Positions 46,391 through 57,500 of a stretch of 64,000 nt of DNA are shown in pieces. How positions within the stretch are numbered: position 1 is the first letter of the stretch; each line of letters starts with the position of its first letter. The position numbers were made by a program, and so were the translations under genes. Source of the stretch: Eutreptiella sp. 'Long Island Sound 2002' (taxonomy: Eukaryota; Euglenozoa; Euglenophyceae; Eutreptiales; Eutreptiaceae); contig OZ038378.1 of assembly GCA_964036045.1 (NCBI GenBank), positions 173,242,946 through 173,306,945 on the forward strand, in the 5' to 3' direction. The notes beneath the pieces were generated by a model. The model did no database searches. It saw only the letters and a program-made list of their open reading frames with translations, and had not been told where the DNA came from.

Positions 46391-47548
46391 ATGGTCCGTC
46401 TTGTGGGGGATTTCTGCTTGGATCTAGCCCTGCTGTCTGGGCACCGCCACAAGACTCGCTCACTAGTGGCCAACAGCTTGAAATCCGTGGCCAAACTGGA
46501 GGGCTGGCAAATATGCCTGCTTGTTTTCGCCAGCTGCTGCGTTTGGTGCATTTGCGCACACTGCGTGTTCCTGCGGCTGTGTACATGCCTACGTAAGCGG
46601 CAGAAGATGAGTGGCCGAGCCCTTAAGATGGGCCCATGTGACCCATACCGCATTCTGGGCGCACACCGGGGTGGCTCCTGTGAGGGCGCGGAGAACACCA
46701 TGTACGCCTTCGGGAATGCGATAGGGCTCGGGCTCAACCTGATGGAGTGCGACGTGCATTTAACGAAAGACCAGCAGGTTGTGATTTGCCACGATGGCAC
46801 GCTTGGGAGATTGTGCGGCGAGGAGCACACCGGGAAAAGCATCGCCGACTACAACCTCGCCGACCTGCCGCCGCTGCGGCGCAAGATCCAGCAAACCTTC
46901 GCGCCGGGCCATTACACGCTTAGCGACCGCGAGGACGGCCGGTTCACCACGCTGCGCCAGCTATTCGAGAATTGCCGAGACGTGTACATCAGCATCGACT
47001 GCAAAGGCGGTGGTGAGGCCGTCGGTGCCGCAGTCAACGACCTCATCCGCGAATACCGCCGCGAAGATCTTACCGTGTGGGGCAGCATGTCCCGGGAAAG
47101 CCACCGCAAGATTCGCGCACTCAACCCTGATGTCCCATGTTTCTACAGTGCGACAGAAGTTCTGGCGATATACTTGTGGTGGCTATGCGGCTGCCTCTTC
47201 TGTTGCCCCCTGCCATCTGAGATCTTCATGCCTCCGCAGTTCACTGATGCGAGCGTCGCGGCTCTGACAGCGCGCGTCAGCCAAGGTGCACTCAGGGGAC
47301 GTTGCTTGAGCTGCCTGTTGGGGTTGCTCAACTGCATCCACAAGCGCTCCACCGCGCTATTTAGGCATCTTCGTGCGCGCGGGAACTGGGTTGTTATGTG
47401 GGTGGTCAATAGCCAAGAGGAGATGCAGGAATGCCATGAGCAGTTTGGGGACGAATTGGATGGGATTTTGACCGATTGCCCTACGGAGCTCACAGAGTTC
47501 ATACGCAGGAAGGGCGTGGAGTTGGACGTTGCGGTCACAGAGGAGTAG
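46391..47548 (+). CDS. glycerophosphodiester phosphodiesterase, membrane-anchored
   Basis: Hydrolyses glycerophosphodiesters such as glycerophosphocholine to an alcohol and glycerol-3-phosphate (GDPD family, TIM-barrel). It encodes 385 residues from ATG 46391. A hydrophobic Cys-rich segment near residues 41-66 (WQICLLVFASCCVWCICAHC) is a probable transmembrane anchor, which puts the catalytic domain on one face of a membrane. The catalytic domain runs from about residue 88: ILGAHRGG (His-Arg-Gly), ENTMYAF, MECDVHLTKDQQVVICHDGT (metal Glu/Asp and second catalytic His), the DCKGGG region, and the C-terminal NWVVMWVVN and DELDGILTDCPTEL. The His-Arg and Glu-Asp-His set is complete. A second hydrophobic stretch (IYLWWLCGCLFCCPLP) lies inside the barrel region and is unusual. 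The frame stays open upstream to 46313, and an acceptor-like TTTCTTGCAG ends at 46362, so an upstream exon or leader is possible. Confidence 0.88.
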   Translation: MVRLVGDFCLDLALLSGHRHKTRSLVANSLKSVAKLEGWQICLLVFASCCVWCICAHCVFLRLCTCLRKRQKMSGRALKMGPCDPYRILGAHRGGSCEGAENTMYAFGNAIGLGLNLMECDVHLTKDQQVVICHDGTLGRLCGEEHTGKSIADYNLADLPPLRRKIQQTFAPGHYTLSDREDGRFTTLRQLFENCRDVYISIDCKGGGEAVGAAVNDLIREYRREDLTVWGSMSRESHRKIRALNPDVPCFYSATEVLAIYLWWLCGCLFCCPLPSEIFMPPQFTDASVAALTARVSQGALRGRCLSCLLGLLNCIHKRSTALFRHLRARGNWVVMWVVNSQEEMQECHEQFGDELDGILTDCPTELTEFIRRKGVELDVAVTEE

Positions 47549-49172
47549 AACTGCTTGTTGCGTTGTGCACAGCGCTCCCTCGGGTTGCGTGTTACTTTGA
47601 TATGTTCCAGAGCATTTCAGTAGCCCGTTTGCCTCACGTCAAGGGTATGGCTGACCCTGGAAATTGCCGACAATATTCCCCACGGCGATGGCGATTGAGA
47701 TACAATAATTCGCAGCGTACGGGTGTTTTGATGCGTCATATGTCGCTTTGCCGAATCGTATGAATCTTTATACCCCGGAGTTTCGTTGAATTTGTGGTGA
47801 TAGTACTCATTTGCTCTTGCTTGGCTGTGAGGTTGAGTTCTCGTCTAGCTTTCGCGGGCCGAACCTGGATGTGCAAAGTACTTGCCGACGCCGGCGTGCG
47901 AAGTCTCTGGTTGACAAGCGTAGAGCCTGCGGACCCCCAATTTCAGAGACCAATTGCCTGCAAAATACCAATACTCTGAGATTTGTGACAGAGTGCAACT
48001 GAATAATTGTGGCTTTGGCTCTGCTTTTTTGCGGGTACAACATCCACGGTTCACATGATTTGCGCGTTCAGCATGCGATCAAGGTCTCGGAGGCCATAGC
48101 ACAGATAAGTCAGAGCTTTAGAACCGTTTGGTGCGTAAAATTAGTAGCTTTCGGGCCGCCTGCTCTTGCTGCGGTGGAGATTCATGGTGCGTAGCACCGT
48201 GGCTGGATGGGTGGGAGTCGGGGTGGGGGCCACATTAGGGGTCGCGGTCCCTTCACATGTCAACATCCTGGGGAGGCCGAAGGGCAACCTTCCGCAGACT
48301 GGTCACCAACCGGTTGAGCTCATTGAACTAGAACTCTCCCGCACCACCAGCTTTCGAGTATTTCTTCCTACGCATCTCGAGAGGCATCCCTCATCCATCG
48401 CTGAATTCACCCCATGTTTCGCTTGTTTGCACCAAATACAAGCCTTGATCCAGAAGGACAATCCCCCCTTCAAGCCCTGGTTGATGGAAGTGGCGCATTG
48501 CGCCATGAAGAATCAGATCAAATTGCTGGCCAACTATCCCTGGGCCGAGCATTTGCCCTCTGTGCTCCAGACCCCATTTTTGACAACGCTTCATGTGAAT
48601 GCGGACACACTGGTCTATTTTGACTTGACGCCAGGTTTTGAGTGCACTTCGTTGTGGTTTGTTGTGGCGTGCTTCTGGGCTGTGTGTTCGGAGTGTGTAT
48701 GGTTACTGCAGATATTCCCAGCGCATGGTTGGGACCGAGGGTGGGGTTTTCTCCAGTGGGAATTTGTCACTCTTTCCGACGTGTGGCTACACAGTGTGAC
48801 CCCTCAACCCTGATGAGCACAGAAAATTTGAGGCTTCAACTCCCCCTTCCCCAGAGGGAAAGCACCTAGACTGGCAGTACCCTTGAATCCTTTTGCTCGG
48901 AATGAAAGCGTGGGCTAAGGCGGTAACCATCACCCTCCACAGTACCAGCCCACTGGGGCCACATTCCCCCCTAAAATATATGTTATTTGTTTGGCATGGG
49001 ACCGTCATATGCATCCTGGATCTGACCAGTGCGATGGAGGGGGGCTGTTCCTGAAGAGGTGTTATGGGGATGGGGGGTCTGGGACCCAACATTTATGCAT
49101 GAAAACTGGCCCAAAGAAAGCGGTACTTCAGTAAATCTGATTTTTTCCCTCTAAGAAGTTTGTCGGTGGTGG
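47549..49172. other. intergenic region with an unassigned frame
   Basis: A plus-strand frame from about 48166 to 48813 (215 codons) contains a plausible globular stretch (QPVELIELELSRTTSFRVFL and the following ~90 residues), but I recognise no family and the last third is hydrophobic and Trp-rich. It may be a gene fragment. Nothing else is seen. Confidence 0.35.
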
Positions 49173-49640
49173 GGTGGGTCAACCATCAAGCGCATGCTAC
49201 CCGCAACCAACAAGGAACGCGCCCTGCGCACGCGTGACCGCAGTGGGGGAGCGTATGTGGTGGACGGCCGGGACAACCGTGGAGGAGCAGGGCACCTTGG
49301 CTTCACGCACGCGGAAACGCAGAGAGGCAGGTTGTGGATGGCCTGTGTGGACAGCGAAAACAGTCAAACGACCCCCGCAACAACCAGCACAACCCCAATA
49401 CGCCAACTACTGGGCGCTGCTAACGCGCACACGGCACATCCTGCCACATCCAGCACAGCCCCAGCACACCAACCACTGGGCTCCGCGAATGCGGAAACGA
49501 CACCAGCAGGAGCACCGGCCACAGTGGCCGACAGAAAGCAGCAACCCGACGCAACATGCGAAGGGAAGAACGGGGGGCTGTCCAGGGCCCTGTAAAGAAA
49601 CAACAACCAGACGGAATGTCACACAGGGGGGGCACCCTGT
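49173..49640 (+). repeat. dispersed repeat family A, copy 2
   Basis: Near full-length match to 1550-2015 in the same orientation, from GGTCAACCATCAAGCGCATG through both 63-bp units to CCAGACGGAATGTCACACAG. By eye it differs mainly by single-base changes and a few indels, so one of the two copies is probably a fairly recent insertion. Confidence 0.8.
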
Positions 49641-49785
49641 GGTCGCCAACAGGCACAGGGGGGTGGGCACTGTTGGAAGGGGGATGCAATTTGAAGTTTG
49701 TCGCCCTTTTTCGCGCAGTTTTTTTGCGAAAACAGCAGCAAAGTGGGTTCAGGGTGCCAAAGGCACTGGGAAATCGTTTCCGAGT

Positions 49786-50986
49786 ACCCTCCCCCCCCTT
49801 GTATAAGCTACGCCCGTGTCCAAGCTACAGTAGGCGTAGGGACTGTAATAATTGTGTACGTAATTTTAATTGCGTACGGTATGTAGTGCGGCCACAAAAG
49901 ACATGGGTTTGGTGACTGATTTGCCAATTAGATGGAGCCATGGACACATTTGTTGTAAGCCTTCACCCACTTCAACCCACATGGCTCTGATTTTGGGAAT
50001 ATTTGTGCTTTATATTCCCCTTTCTTGCATCAGCTCACCATGCAATCTTCTCTTTTTGAACCTGGCCGTCCAGTTATTTTCACACGTTCCACCGGTGACC
50101 GTGTGGATGCTACAATGAAGGGACCATCAGAGAAGGGGGACCAATTTGCGGTATCTTTGGAGGAGAACTATGCCAAGTGGGTGGAAGACAAATTGATGGG
50201 GAAAAAAGGGAAACAAGGGCCCGTCCCCGTCCCTTCCCGTGAGGAAACCGCCACATGGGTTTTGGAGGCATTCGATGCCATCACGGAGGATGATATTAGG
50301 GCCGCGTGCCGTGCGGCTTACTTCCCCAAGGGGATGAAGTTGTCGGAGCTTGAGGATTTGAAGTATTTTGCCAATTCTGATTCTGATTCAAGTTCTGATT
50401 CTGATTCTGATTCCGGGACGGACACCGATGATGATGGTCCCATTTCTGAGTCTTCCTCAAGGGATGATTCTAGTGACTCCGATGATGAACCCACTGAAGT
50501 TGTTTGGGCTAAGGCTGCCCGAGGCGTGTGGGGAATGGCCCATGTCTTCGATGGTAAGTTGTATTTTACAAGGGACCACATGCAAGGCAATTTCATTCCC
50601 AAGAATTTGACGTTGCCCAAGCCCAAACCAGCCCCTAAGCCTCAGCCAAAGGCATCTTCAAGTGGTGAGCATGTGCAATTGTTCCGCATGGTGTATGATC
50701 GCAAGAAGGGTTTCCGAGCCGAACATTTGTAGGCTTCGCATTCCTCATTGCTTGTGCCCACATTTGTGTAAACCTGAAATTTTCATGTTCCCAAGACCTT
50801 CTTGTGTTTGCATGCACTTGGTAATGTGGGCGGAGGTCAAGGGGCACTCATACCATGCGCGCGCGCACGTGTGTGTCGGTAGTTGTATTTATTGCGCGTA
50901 AGCTACGCCCGTGTCCAAGCTACAGTAGGCGTAGGGACCGTAATAATTCCGTACATTGGCGTAGCTTATACAAGGGGGGGGGGGGT
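49786..50986. mobile_element. TIR element B' carrying a reading frame
   Basis: About 1.2 kb. Left end: C tract, TTGTATAAGCTACGCCCGTG, TCCAAGCTACAGTAGGCGTA, GTAATAATTGTGTACGTAAT. Right end: a second copy of the TCCAAGCTACAGTAGGCGTA block, then GGCGTAGCTTATACAAGG and a G tract. The tips (TTGTATAAGCTACGCC against GGCGTAGCTTATACAA) are perfect 16-base inverted repeats capped by C and G runs. The same termini bound the 367-bp element at 26396-26762. The interior holds the ORF at 50040-50732, so this looks like a larger member of the family with cargo. Confidence 0.7.
50040..50732 (+). CDS. element B' protein of unknown function
   Basis: 230 residues from ATG 50040. Acceptor-like CCCCTTTCTTGCATCAG ends six bases before the ATG-containing CACCATG. 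I recognise no family. The N-terminal block (FEPGRPVIFTRSTGDRVDAT, then GPSEKGDQF) may be a small beta-rich domain. A charged helical middle follows (EETATWVLEAFDAITEDDIR, then AACRAAYFP), then a long Asp/Ser acidic stretch (SDSDSSSDSDSDSGTDTDDD), then WGMAHVFDGKLYFTRDHMQG, a Pro/Lys-rich linker and a C-terminal basic tip. The N- and C-terminal blocks recur in the frame at 22084-22701. An acidic Ser/Asp tract suggests phosphorylation or binding to basic protein. I see no DDE or HUH residues, so it is not itself an obvious transposase. It could be an accessory factor or captured host gene. Confidence 0.55.
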   Translation: MQSSLFEPGRPVIFTRSTGDRVDATMKGPSEKGDQFAVSLEENYAKWVEDKLMGKKGKQGPVPVPSREETATWVLEAFDAITEDDIRAACRAAYFPKGMKLSELEDLKYFANSDSDSSSDSDSDSGTDTDDDGPISESSSRDDSSDSDDEPTEVVWAKAARGVWGMAHVFDGKLYFTRDHMQGNFIPKNLTLPKPKPAPKPQPKASSSGEHVQLFRMVYDRKKGFRAEHL

Positions 50987-51593
50987 ACAAAATCCCGATT
51001 CCAGCCTTCGGCCAAAATCTGGGGAAACGACGGCTCAACGGAGATCCCCTGTGCCATACCTTTCTGTGACCCACAAGCCAGTGGCCCTTAGCGTGCTTGG
51101 GCTCATTACGGCAGGGGTTGCAGGCTACGCTTATTATCTGCGCACACGGAACCCCGCAGTGGCGTGCAGCAGGGCAGCCTGTGAGTTACACAGGCCACGG
51201 ACAAGCAACCTCAGGGAACACATGAGCCAAGAGAGGACGAGCCTGCTATCCGAAACCACCTGACATGCGGTTGGAGTGGCAAACTCGCACGCTTGCCTGC
51301 GGGCCCTCATTGAGAAACATGATCTGACCAAGGACAGCCACATCAGCATGTCAGCCCCCAAGGCCCTGTCAGCACCAGAGCCCCAGAAAAGAAACCAGCC
51401 CCGATGCACAGCGAGCAGCCGAAATGATGTGCTGCTAAACATCAGCCGTTCACCGGATGGAGGGTCTTCCGAACGAAATTAAAACACGGGCCTTACGCCG
51501 GAGGTGTCAAGCGGCCCGTTGCCTTTACCTCCACGACCCATCCCCCCTTCTTTCGCCTTTCCCAGGGTTTGTATTTGGGTTCCAGTGGGTGAC
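50987..51593. other. 5' flank of the helicase gene
   Basis: No separate gene recognised. It ends with TTCTTTCGCCTTTCCCAG (to about 51565) and TTCCAG (to 51584), two acceptor-like sites 28 and 9 bases before the helicase start codon. Confidence 0.4.
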
Positions 51594-54500
51594 ATGTCGT
51601 ACCCACGGGGATCGCAATGGTTCAAGAAGGTCGCCAGCACCAGGAACAAGAGGAGCATTCAAGACGCCGAACAGCGGTCGGTGAAGGTGGAAGGTGCAGT
51701 CAAGATTGAAGCCTCGACTGGAGGTGACGATCGCAGTGAAGCAGCGAGTCCTCAGTCTGCTCCGTCCATTTCTCAGCCAAGGCCTCTGAAAAGACCGAAG
51801 GTGAGCCGGAAAACAGAAGGTAATGCCCGACCCTCACAACCGAACCCATTGCTCAATTAAGGAGAGTTGGGCTTGCAAGCGGCTCGAGTCTGTGCCGAAC
51901 ACAATGTTCCAGTGGTGTGGCAGGGGCGGCTGGAGCCAAGTGCATGGGTGCACAGTTGACCAAGTTGCGGCCTATTTTCCTTTGGTTGGATTCTACCTCC
52001 ATCTACCTCCATACTCCCATTCTTTACCAAAATTTTGGATCCTGAAGTTGAATCATGTAGGAATATTGGGGAAAAGTTGGCCATTGGGCAAACTAATTGC
52101 CCGTGGTACTTGGATGGATGATCGCTGCATTTTTGGCAAATTACAGCATTACATTTCTAGTATTTTGGCATCAACACCTCGATCGATCTCTCCATCATCA
52201 ACCTAATCGTGCTTGTCCCTCGGTGAGTAAAATTGCAGCAATTGTGATCGGTGATTCGGCCTGGGATAAAAGCAGGCACTAAGAAAGAATCCAGAAGGCT
52301 GTAACGCTGACAGGCTCTTGGGCGGACTGGCCCTAGGCGCATTTCACCACAGGTTTGGTGAAGAAGAGCAGTACGAAGACCAGTGCCTGAGAGAGGGAGA
52401 CCAGCATCTGTGGGTCCATCAAGCTGCAGGGCACGAGGCTTGTGGAGCTCCTCGCCCCCCTCCCCCCCGAAGGGAAAATCAACGAACACATGGCACACAG
52501 AGTGCATAAAATGACTATGAAACCACTTTTTTCGCCTCCTCTTCCTTCTCCTCCAGATCAGCCCGTTTTCTCCCTGCACATTGCCTCGCCCCAACGCCAC
52601 TATAGCCTGGATCCCCAACAGTCTCACAGGCGCTACCGGAAATGTAAATGGGCGAATTCTGTCAGCACATGTAGCAGTCCCCATAGGAGCAACAACAATT
52701 GTTCCAGCTGGTGTCGATACTACATCCGGAGACGACAAGCTCATCTTCCAAAGGCCCGACCCAGGCAGCTGGGTGCCACAATGCACAAAAGCCCATCTTT
52801 CTCATTGCTGTGCCTGTGTGCTTACATCCACGCGTCACCACACGGGGGTTTGGGGGCGAGGGAACCTTCACTTTGGTTGCTCCCTCAAGGCCGCAGGGGA
52901 CATGGACTGGGAGGCGGCGTGGTGGTTCCTTGTGATCACCTGTTTGACAACCGAGGTCATTTCAGGAAAGCCTGAAGCCTGTCCAAAGGCACCTGACATA
53001 TGTTTGGGGTGGCAAGCTCGCATGTGGAGGTTGCAACCTGAAGCAGAATGCAGACACCTACAACCAGCTCACCAAGATGCCATATCTCTCGGGGACGTTG
53101 GGGATAATGCCAGCTTTCTGGGTTTTCGGGGGTCGGTGCCATTGTTGCCTCATTTGTGCCCACTGAGTGTTCCAGAGGTAGGGGTATGTGGGGTATATTC
53201 GGAAAGCCCTTGAAAAGGGCTATTTGGAACACCCTGGGTCTGCATGCTGTACTGACGACATGTTTGAGATTTTTGTCCGTTTCAGACGGTGCCTGTGTTG
53301 CTTGCTGCCTCTTTTTTTCAACGGGCAGCTGCCATGTCTTCATACAAATTCACGCCACGCGCTGTTGCTTCCCGGGATGCACCACAAAAGCCGCTGGATT
53401 TTGGCAGCACACCTGACCCAGTGCATCTGCAGCCCCATCCTGGTTATGTATGGCTGAAATCAGGATACAGTGAGGCCATTCCCTGGCGCAAGGTGGGGTT
53501 GATCAAACAACGAAACGTGGACCTCACAACCGATGGCCTGTGGGCCATGCTCCTTAAGGAAGGTTGGGTGCCAGTGAATGCACGGAGGTTGCAGGATTGG
53601 CAAAAATTGAAGAAATATGTCCCTGTCCACAAACAGGGGGATGTCTGCCCTAATGGGGTCCCAGCCCTGCCTGAAAAAGGGAATGCTGACGATGACAGTG
53701 ATTCTGAATAAAAATGGATGAACGGTGCAGTGCCATGTTTGTGTGCACCGTCCAACGTGTTGTGCTACGTTGAAAAATGTGACAACCCCCCCCCCCCAAA
53801 CCCATACATTTCTGAAATGGCGTTTTCTTGCAGATTTCAAAAAGTATACACATACCCCCCCCCCCTCCCAGGTGACGACATGTTTGCACATGGAAGCAAA
53901 AGTTGTAGAAAATGCCGAAAAGTGCCAAAACCCAGAAAGTTGGCATGTTCTGAATGTCCCCGAGAGATATTGCATTCTTGACCTCAAAAACTGTAATCAC
54001 AAAGACATCCGTCAGAGGGAGTCATCGTGCTTAGACAATGCCGTGTTGGCACAAGGAGGGGGGGGGGGGCTTCCAGACGCATGCACCTGTTCCATTCTCG
54101 TGGAACGAAACGCTTGGCGGTGGATGCTCAGCGGTGCAGCGTATGGGCTGCTCGCTGTGCATCGGTTGTGTTCGAATCTTGTTCTGACAGGGACTTGTGA
54201 GCAGGCATTCAGGTGCCACTGTTGCCACGTGTCAAATGGTTTGTGCGCAGTCGTCTGATGAGGGCCTGTGAGCAAAGCAATGTTACCATGTTGTCCAACT
54301 CAACGGGGGGCTTCCGTGAGGCACCAGAAGAACACGCGCATGTTGTTGTCTGGGGTGCGGGTTCACTTGTACTGATGTGGGTTGGTGCGCACGATAGGGA
54401 ACCGCATCTGTGTATGCGTCACTTCTGAACAGCACGATTGCGAAGAAACTGAAGGACACGCACGCTATCACACGCGCATATGCTGTTGGTGTAGGCCTTG

Positions 54501-57500
54501 CGTGTCACACTGCCAAGAGCATGCCCTTGTCCACAGCGCAGGATCCCGGAAAGATTCCGGAGGGTGACGACCAGCGTTGATCTATGGCCAAAGCACAGGA
54601 CCCCCGTCTGACCGTCGGTTTCCCTGACCCCAGCCATGGTTGTGCAAGGGGGAGGGGCTGGTGACCGGTCTCTTATTGGATTTTGCCTCCACCCCTCTTA
54701 TCTTTTTCAGGGGACGGCCAGCCATCCTCCAGTTCCACAGCGTCGAGGCCAGCCACTGCACCAACGCCTGCCGTCCCAACCACAACAGTAGACGGCGTGG
54801 GCTGCCCGTTGCCAATCCTGCACCCGGGGGTTGCCGAACGAGACCTTGACAGTGTGGTACTGCCTCCCGCCATCAAGGACCTCACGAAGGTGCACATGGG
54901 GCTGGAGATCGCTGTCAGTTTGGCTGACAAGCTCAACCTTCCCGCCACCCTCGAGCACGCGGCGCCCATTGTGGCGAAATTCAGTGGCCGACAGTTGACC
55001 GTTACGATGCTGCTGCGCATCCTGGGGCTGGCCGGGGATTGGCTGCAGTTGCGAATCTGCCAAAAGCAATCGCAAGTCAAGGGAATCGATTCGGACGTTG
55101 TGGCGATCTACAACTGCTTCGTGAAGCGGATGACGGCAAAAGTACGAGAGCAGTGGTACAGCACGAAGGCGATCCAACATCGGGGACGGGCTGTCGTCTC
55201 GCGCTTGATTGCGCATGCGAGGCCCGGGCTGCACGGCGACCCCCGGATGCCCGCGAGCAGCGGGGATGCAGCGGTGGAGGAGAATGGGGCTGCAGGGCCC
55301 AGCTGTCCTGGGGACGCTGCCCACCCCTCGGCGGAGGGTATTCTCCGGGGAGTGAACACTGCCGCGTGCGCGTATTGGCGGCAGCTCCCTGGAGCCGTGC
55401 AAAAGTCTTTGCAGAGCGGCGAGTACGGCGCTCCGGAAGCTGACATCGTGCGACCCGCCGCAGCATCAGCAGCCCTTGGGGGGCCACCGGAACGGGCCGG
55501 CGGTGAGGCCGAGCTGCTCAGAGAGATCCGGGGCGAGAAGAAGGCGGATATCCTGCCGTACAAGGTGTGCCCGCCAGCACGACCTCCGCCGGGTTGGGGA
55601 TGCTCGCGGTTGTTTTGTTCGACCCTTTTGATCGTTTGAGGCTGCGTGTTTCGAGGTCTCGAGGTCCAAATCGGGACGAGCCCAAGTTTGGCAGTGTTCT
55701 GGTGTATTTTGTGTTTGGAGGCGTTTGTATCCGGACGTGCCACTGGTCTGGGGGCAGGCGTCTCGCCAATGATTCGGTGGTGAGAGAACAGTACCCCTGG
55801 ACCGTAGGACCCCGCGGTTCGGAAACCGCATTTCTTGGGACTCGTTCACGGGAGGCATCTCGCAGGTCTTCACGCCGCAATGGCTGGTCCGGTACGATGC
55901 GGCAGAAGTAGTGAGTGATATCTGGTTCTGTTCGACGCCGGACACAGCGGTGTCCCGTGTCAGACTCAGCAGTGGGATCCAGCCCTTCTGATCGCGTCCG
56001 ACCCTGCGGACGCCAGCAGCCAGGCACCCGAGGCTTCGTGCACATTTCCTGCCCCGCTCCCCATAGACGCAAGCAATCTCGACCAATAAAGGCGGGGCAC
56101 TCAAACGACTGAGACGGGGCACTACTTCTGCCGCATGGTACCGGACCAGCCATTGCGGCGTGAAGACCTGCGAGATGCCTCCCGTGAACGAGTCCCAAGA
56201 AATGCGGTTTCCGAACCGCGGGGTCAAGTTCGGGTACTACGGCCCAGGGGTACTGTTCTCTCACCACTGAATCGACCGGCGTCGCTCGATTGCCGGCGGT
56301 GAAGCGCCGGTGCTGGCGGTTTATATATTTTGTAGGCGGTGTTTGGCCGTCGACCGACGAGAATTGGCGGTCCGTCAACCCAAGCGGCACCTCCTGCACG
56401 AGGGAAGAGTGGGGGCGGGTCCGCTTTCGGCCGCCCCGGGCACCATAGCGTGCCCCTGAGGCCACGCCTGAAGCCCAATGCGAGAGGCGGGCTCTGCCCT
56501 CAAACCAATCTCTCAGCGTGAGGGCTCCTCCTGAGCCAAACCCTGTGTCCCAGTTTCCCAGTGGGCAGTCCCGCGGCCGCTGCCTTGCCCCTGCCACACC
56601 CCCGTCATATTTACAACTCCTTTCGTGATGTTTTATCAACCCCCCCTCCCGTCCGACCACCTCAGCCTCAGCTCTACAGCAGGGCACAGAGCCGTCTCCT
56701 GCTTTTATCAACAGCTTCCGGCAACACCCTGTGTGTCGGCTTCTCAGCAGAAGCGTGGCCCTGCCCTTCTCCGGTGGTCTGTGCACCGCGGCTCCGTGTA
56801 TCCCCCGTCCGGTTGCCTGTCCCAAGAACACGAAGGACATGGGATCCCAGGCAGCAAAGGGTATGCGCGGTGGGCACACGAGCGCGGCGTAGGCACTCTG
56901 CGTGCACGAGCTGTGGGATCCTCCCGCCCCCCCCCCCCCACTTCAGGCAGCACCGCCTGGCCCAGGCCCCTGTCGTTTCCAAACGCAGTCGCCTTCCATC
57001 CCTTCTAAAGGATCCCTGCATGGGGCTGTTCAAGTGCCACCCCCCCCCCCCCCCCGCCGTCACGCTCAGTCACCCTCCCTCTTGCACATGACATTCGTCG
57101 CCAGGTGCGCACGCTTGTGGAGTTCTACACCCAGTGGATGGCAACCGCCTCCCCTCTTCAGCTTGCGCACAAGTGGGAGCTGGCGGCACGGGTGAAGGAC
57201 GTCTGCAGCACCGCGGATCTGGGCCTGGAGCCGGAGGTCATCAAGTCGCTGGCACGCAAGGGGATCACGGACGTGTACCGCCACCAAATGCAGGCCATCA
57301 CGGACCTCCACGCCGGCAAGCATGTGATGATCACCACCAGCACCAGCAGCGGCAAGTCCCTCTGCTATCTGGTCCTCTGCCTGTGCCGTGCCCTCCCTTA
57401 CCCCACCCCCCCCCATGTCAGACGAATGCCTTGTCCAACGAACACTCCTGTTCGGACCGTATTTTTTGATGACTTTTATTGTTCGCTTGACACGAGGGGG

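Noticed and set aside
49364-49689. Cys/Trp-rich minus-strand frames also seen at 1742-2054 and 33611-33716
   Set aside because: The resemblance among them comes from repeat family A being the same DNA. Frames differ between copies and show no known protein.
54707-55402. 231-codon minus-strand frame
   Set aside because: Antisense to helicase exon 2.
55518-56879. 453-codon minus-strand frame in helicase intron 2
   Set aside because: It spans the foldback element and Arg/Pro-rich GC-biased DNA, shows no domain, and overlaps helicase exon 2 antisense.
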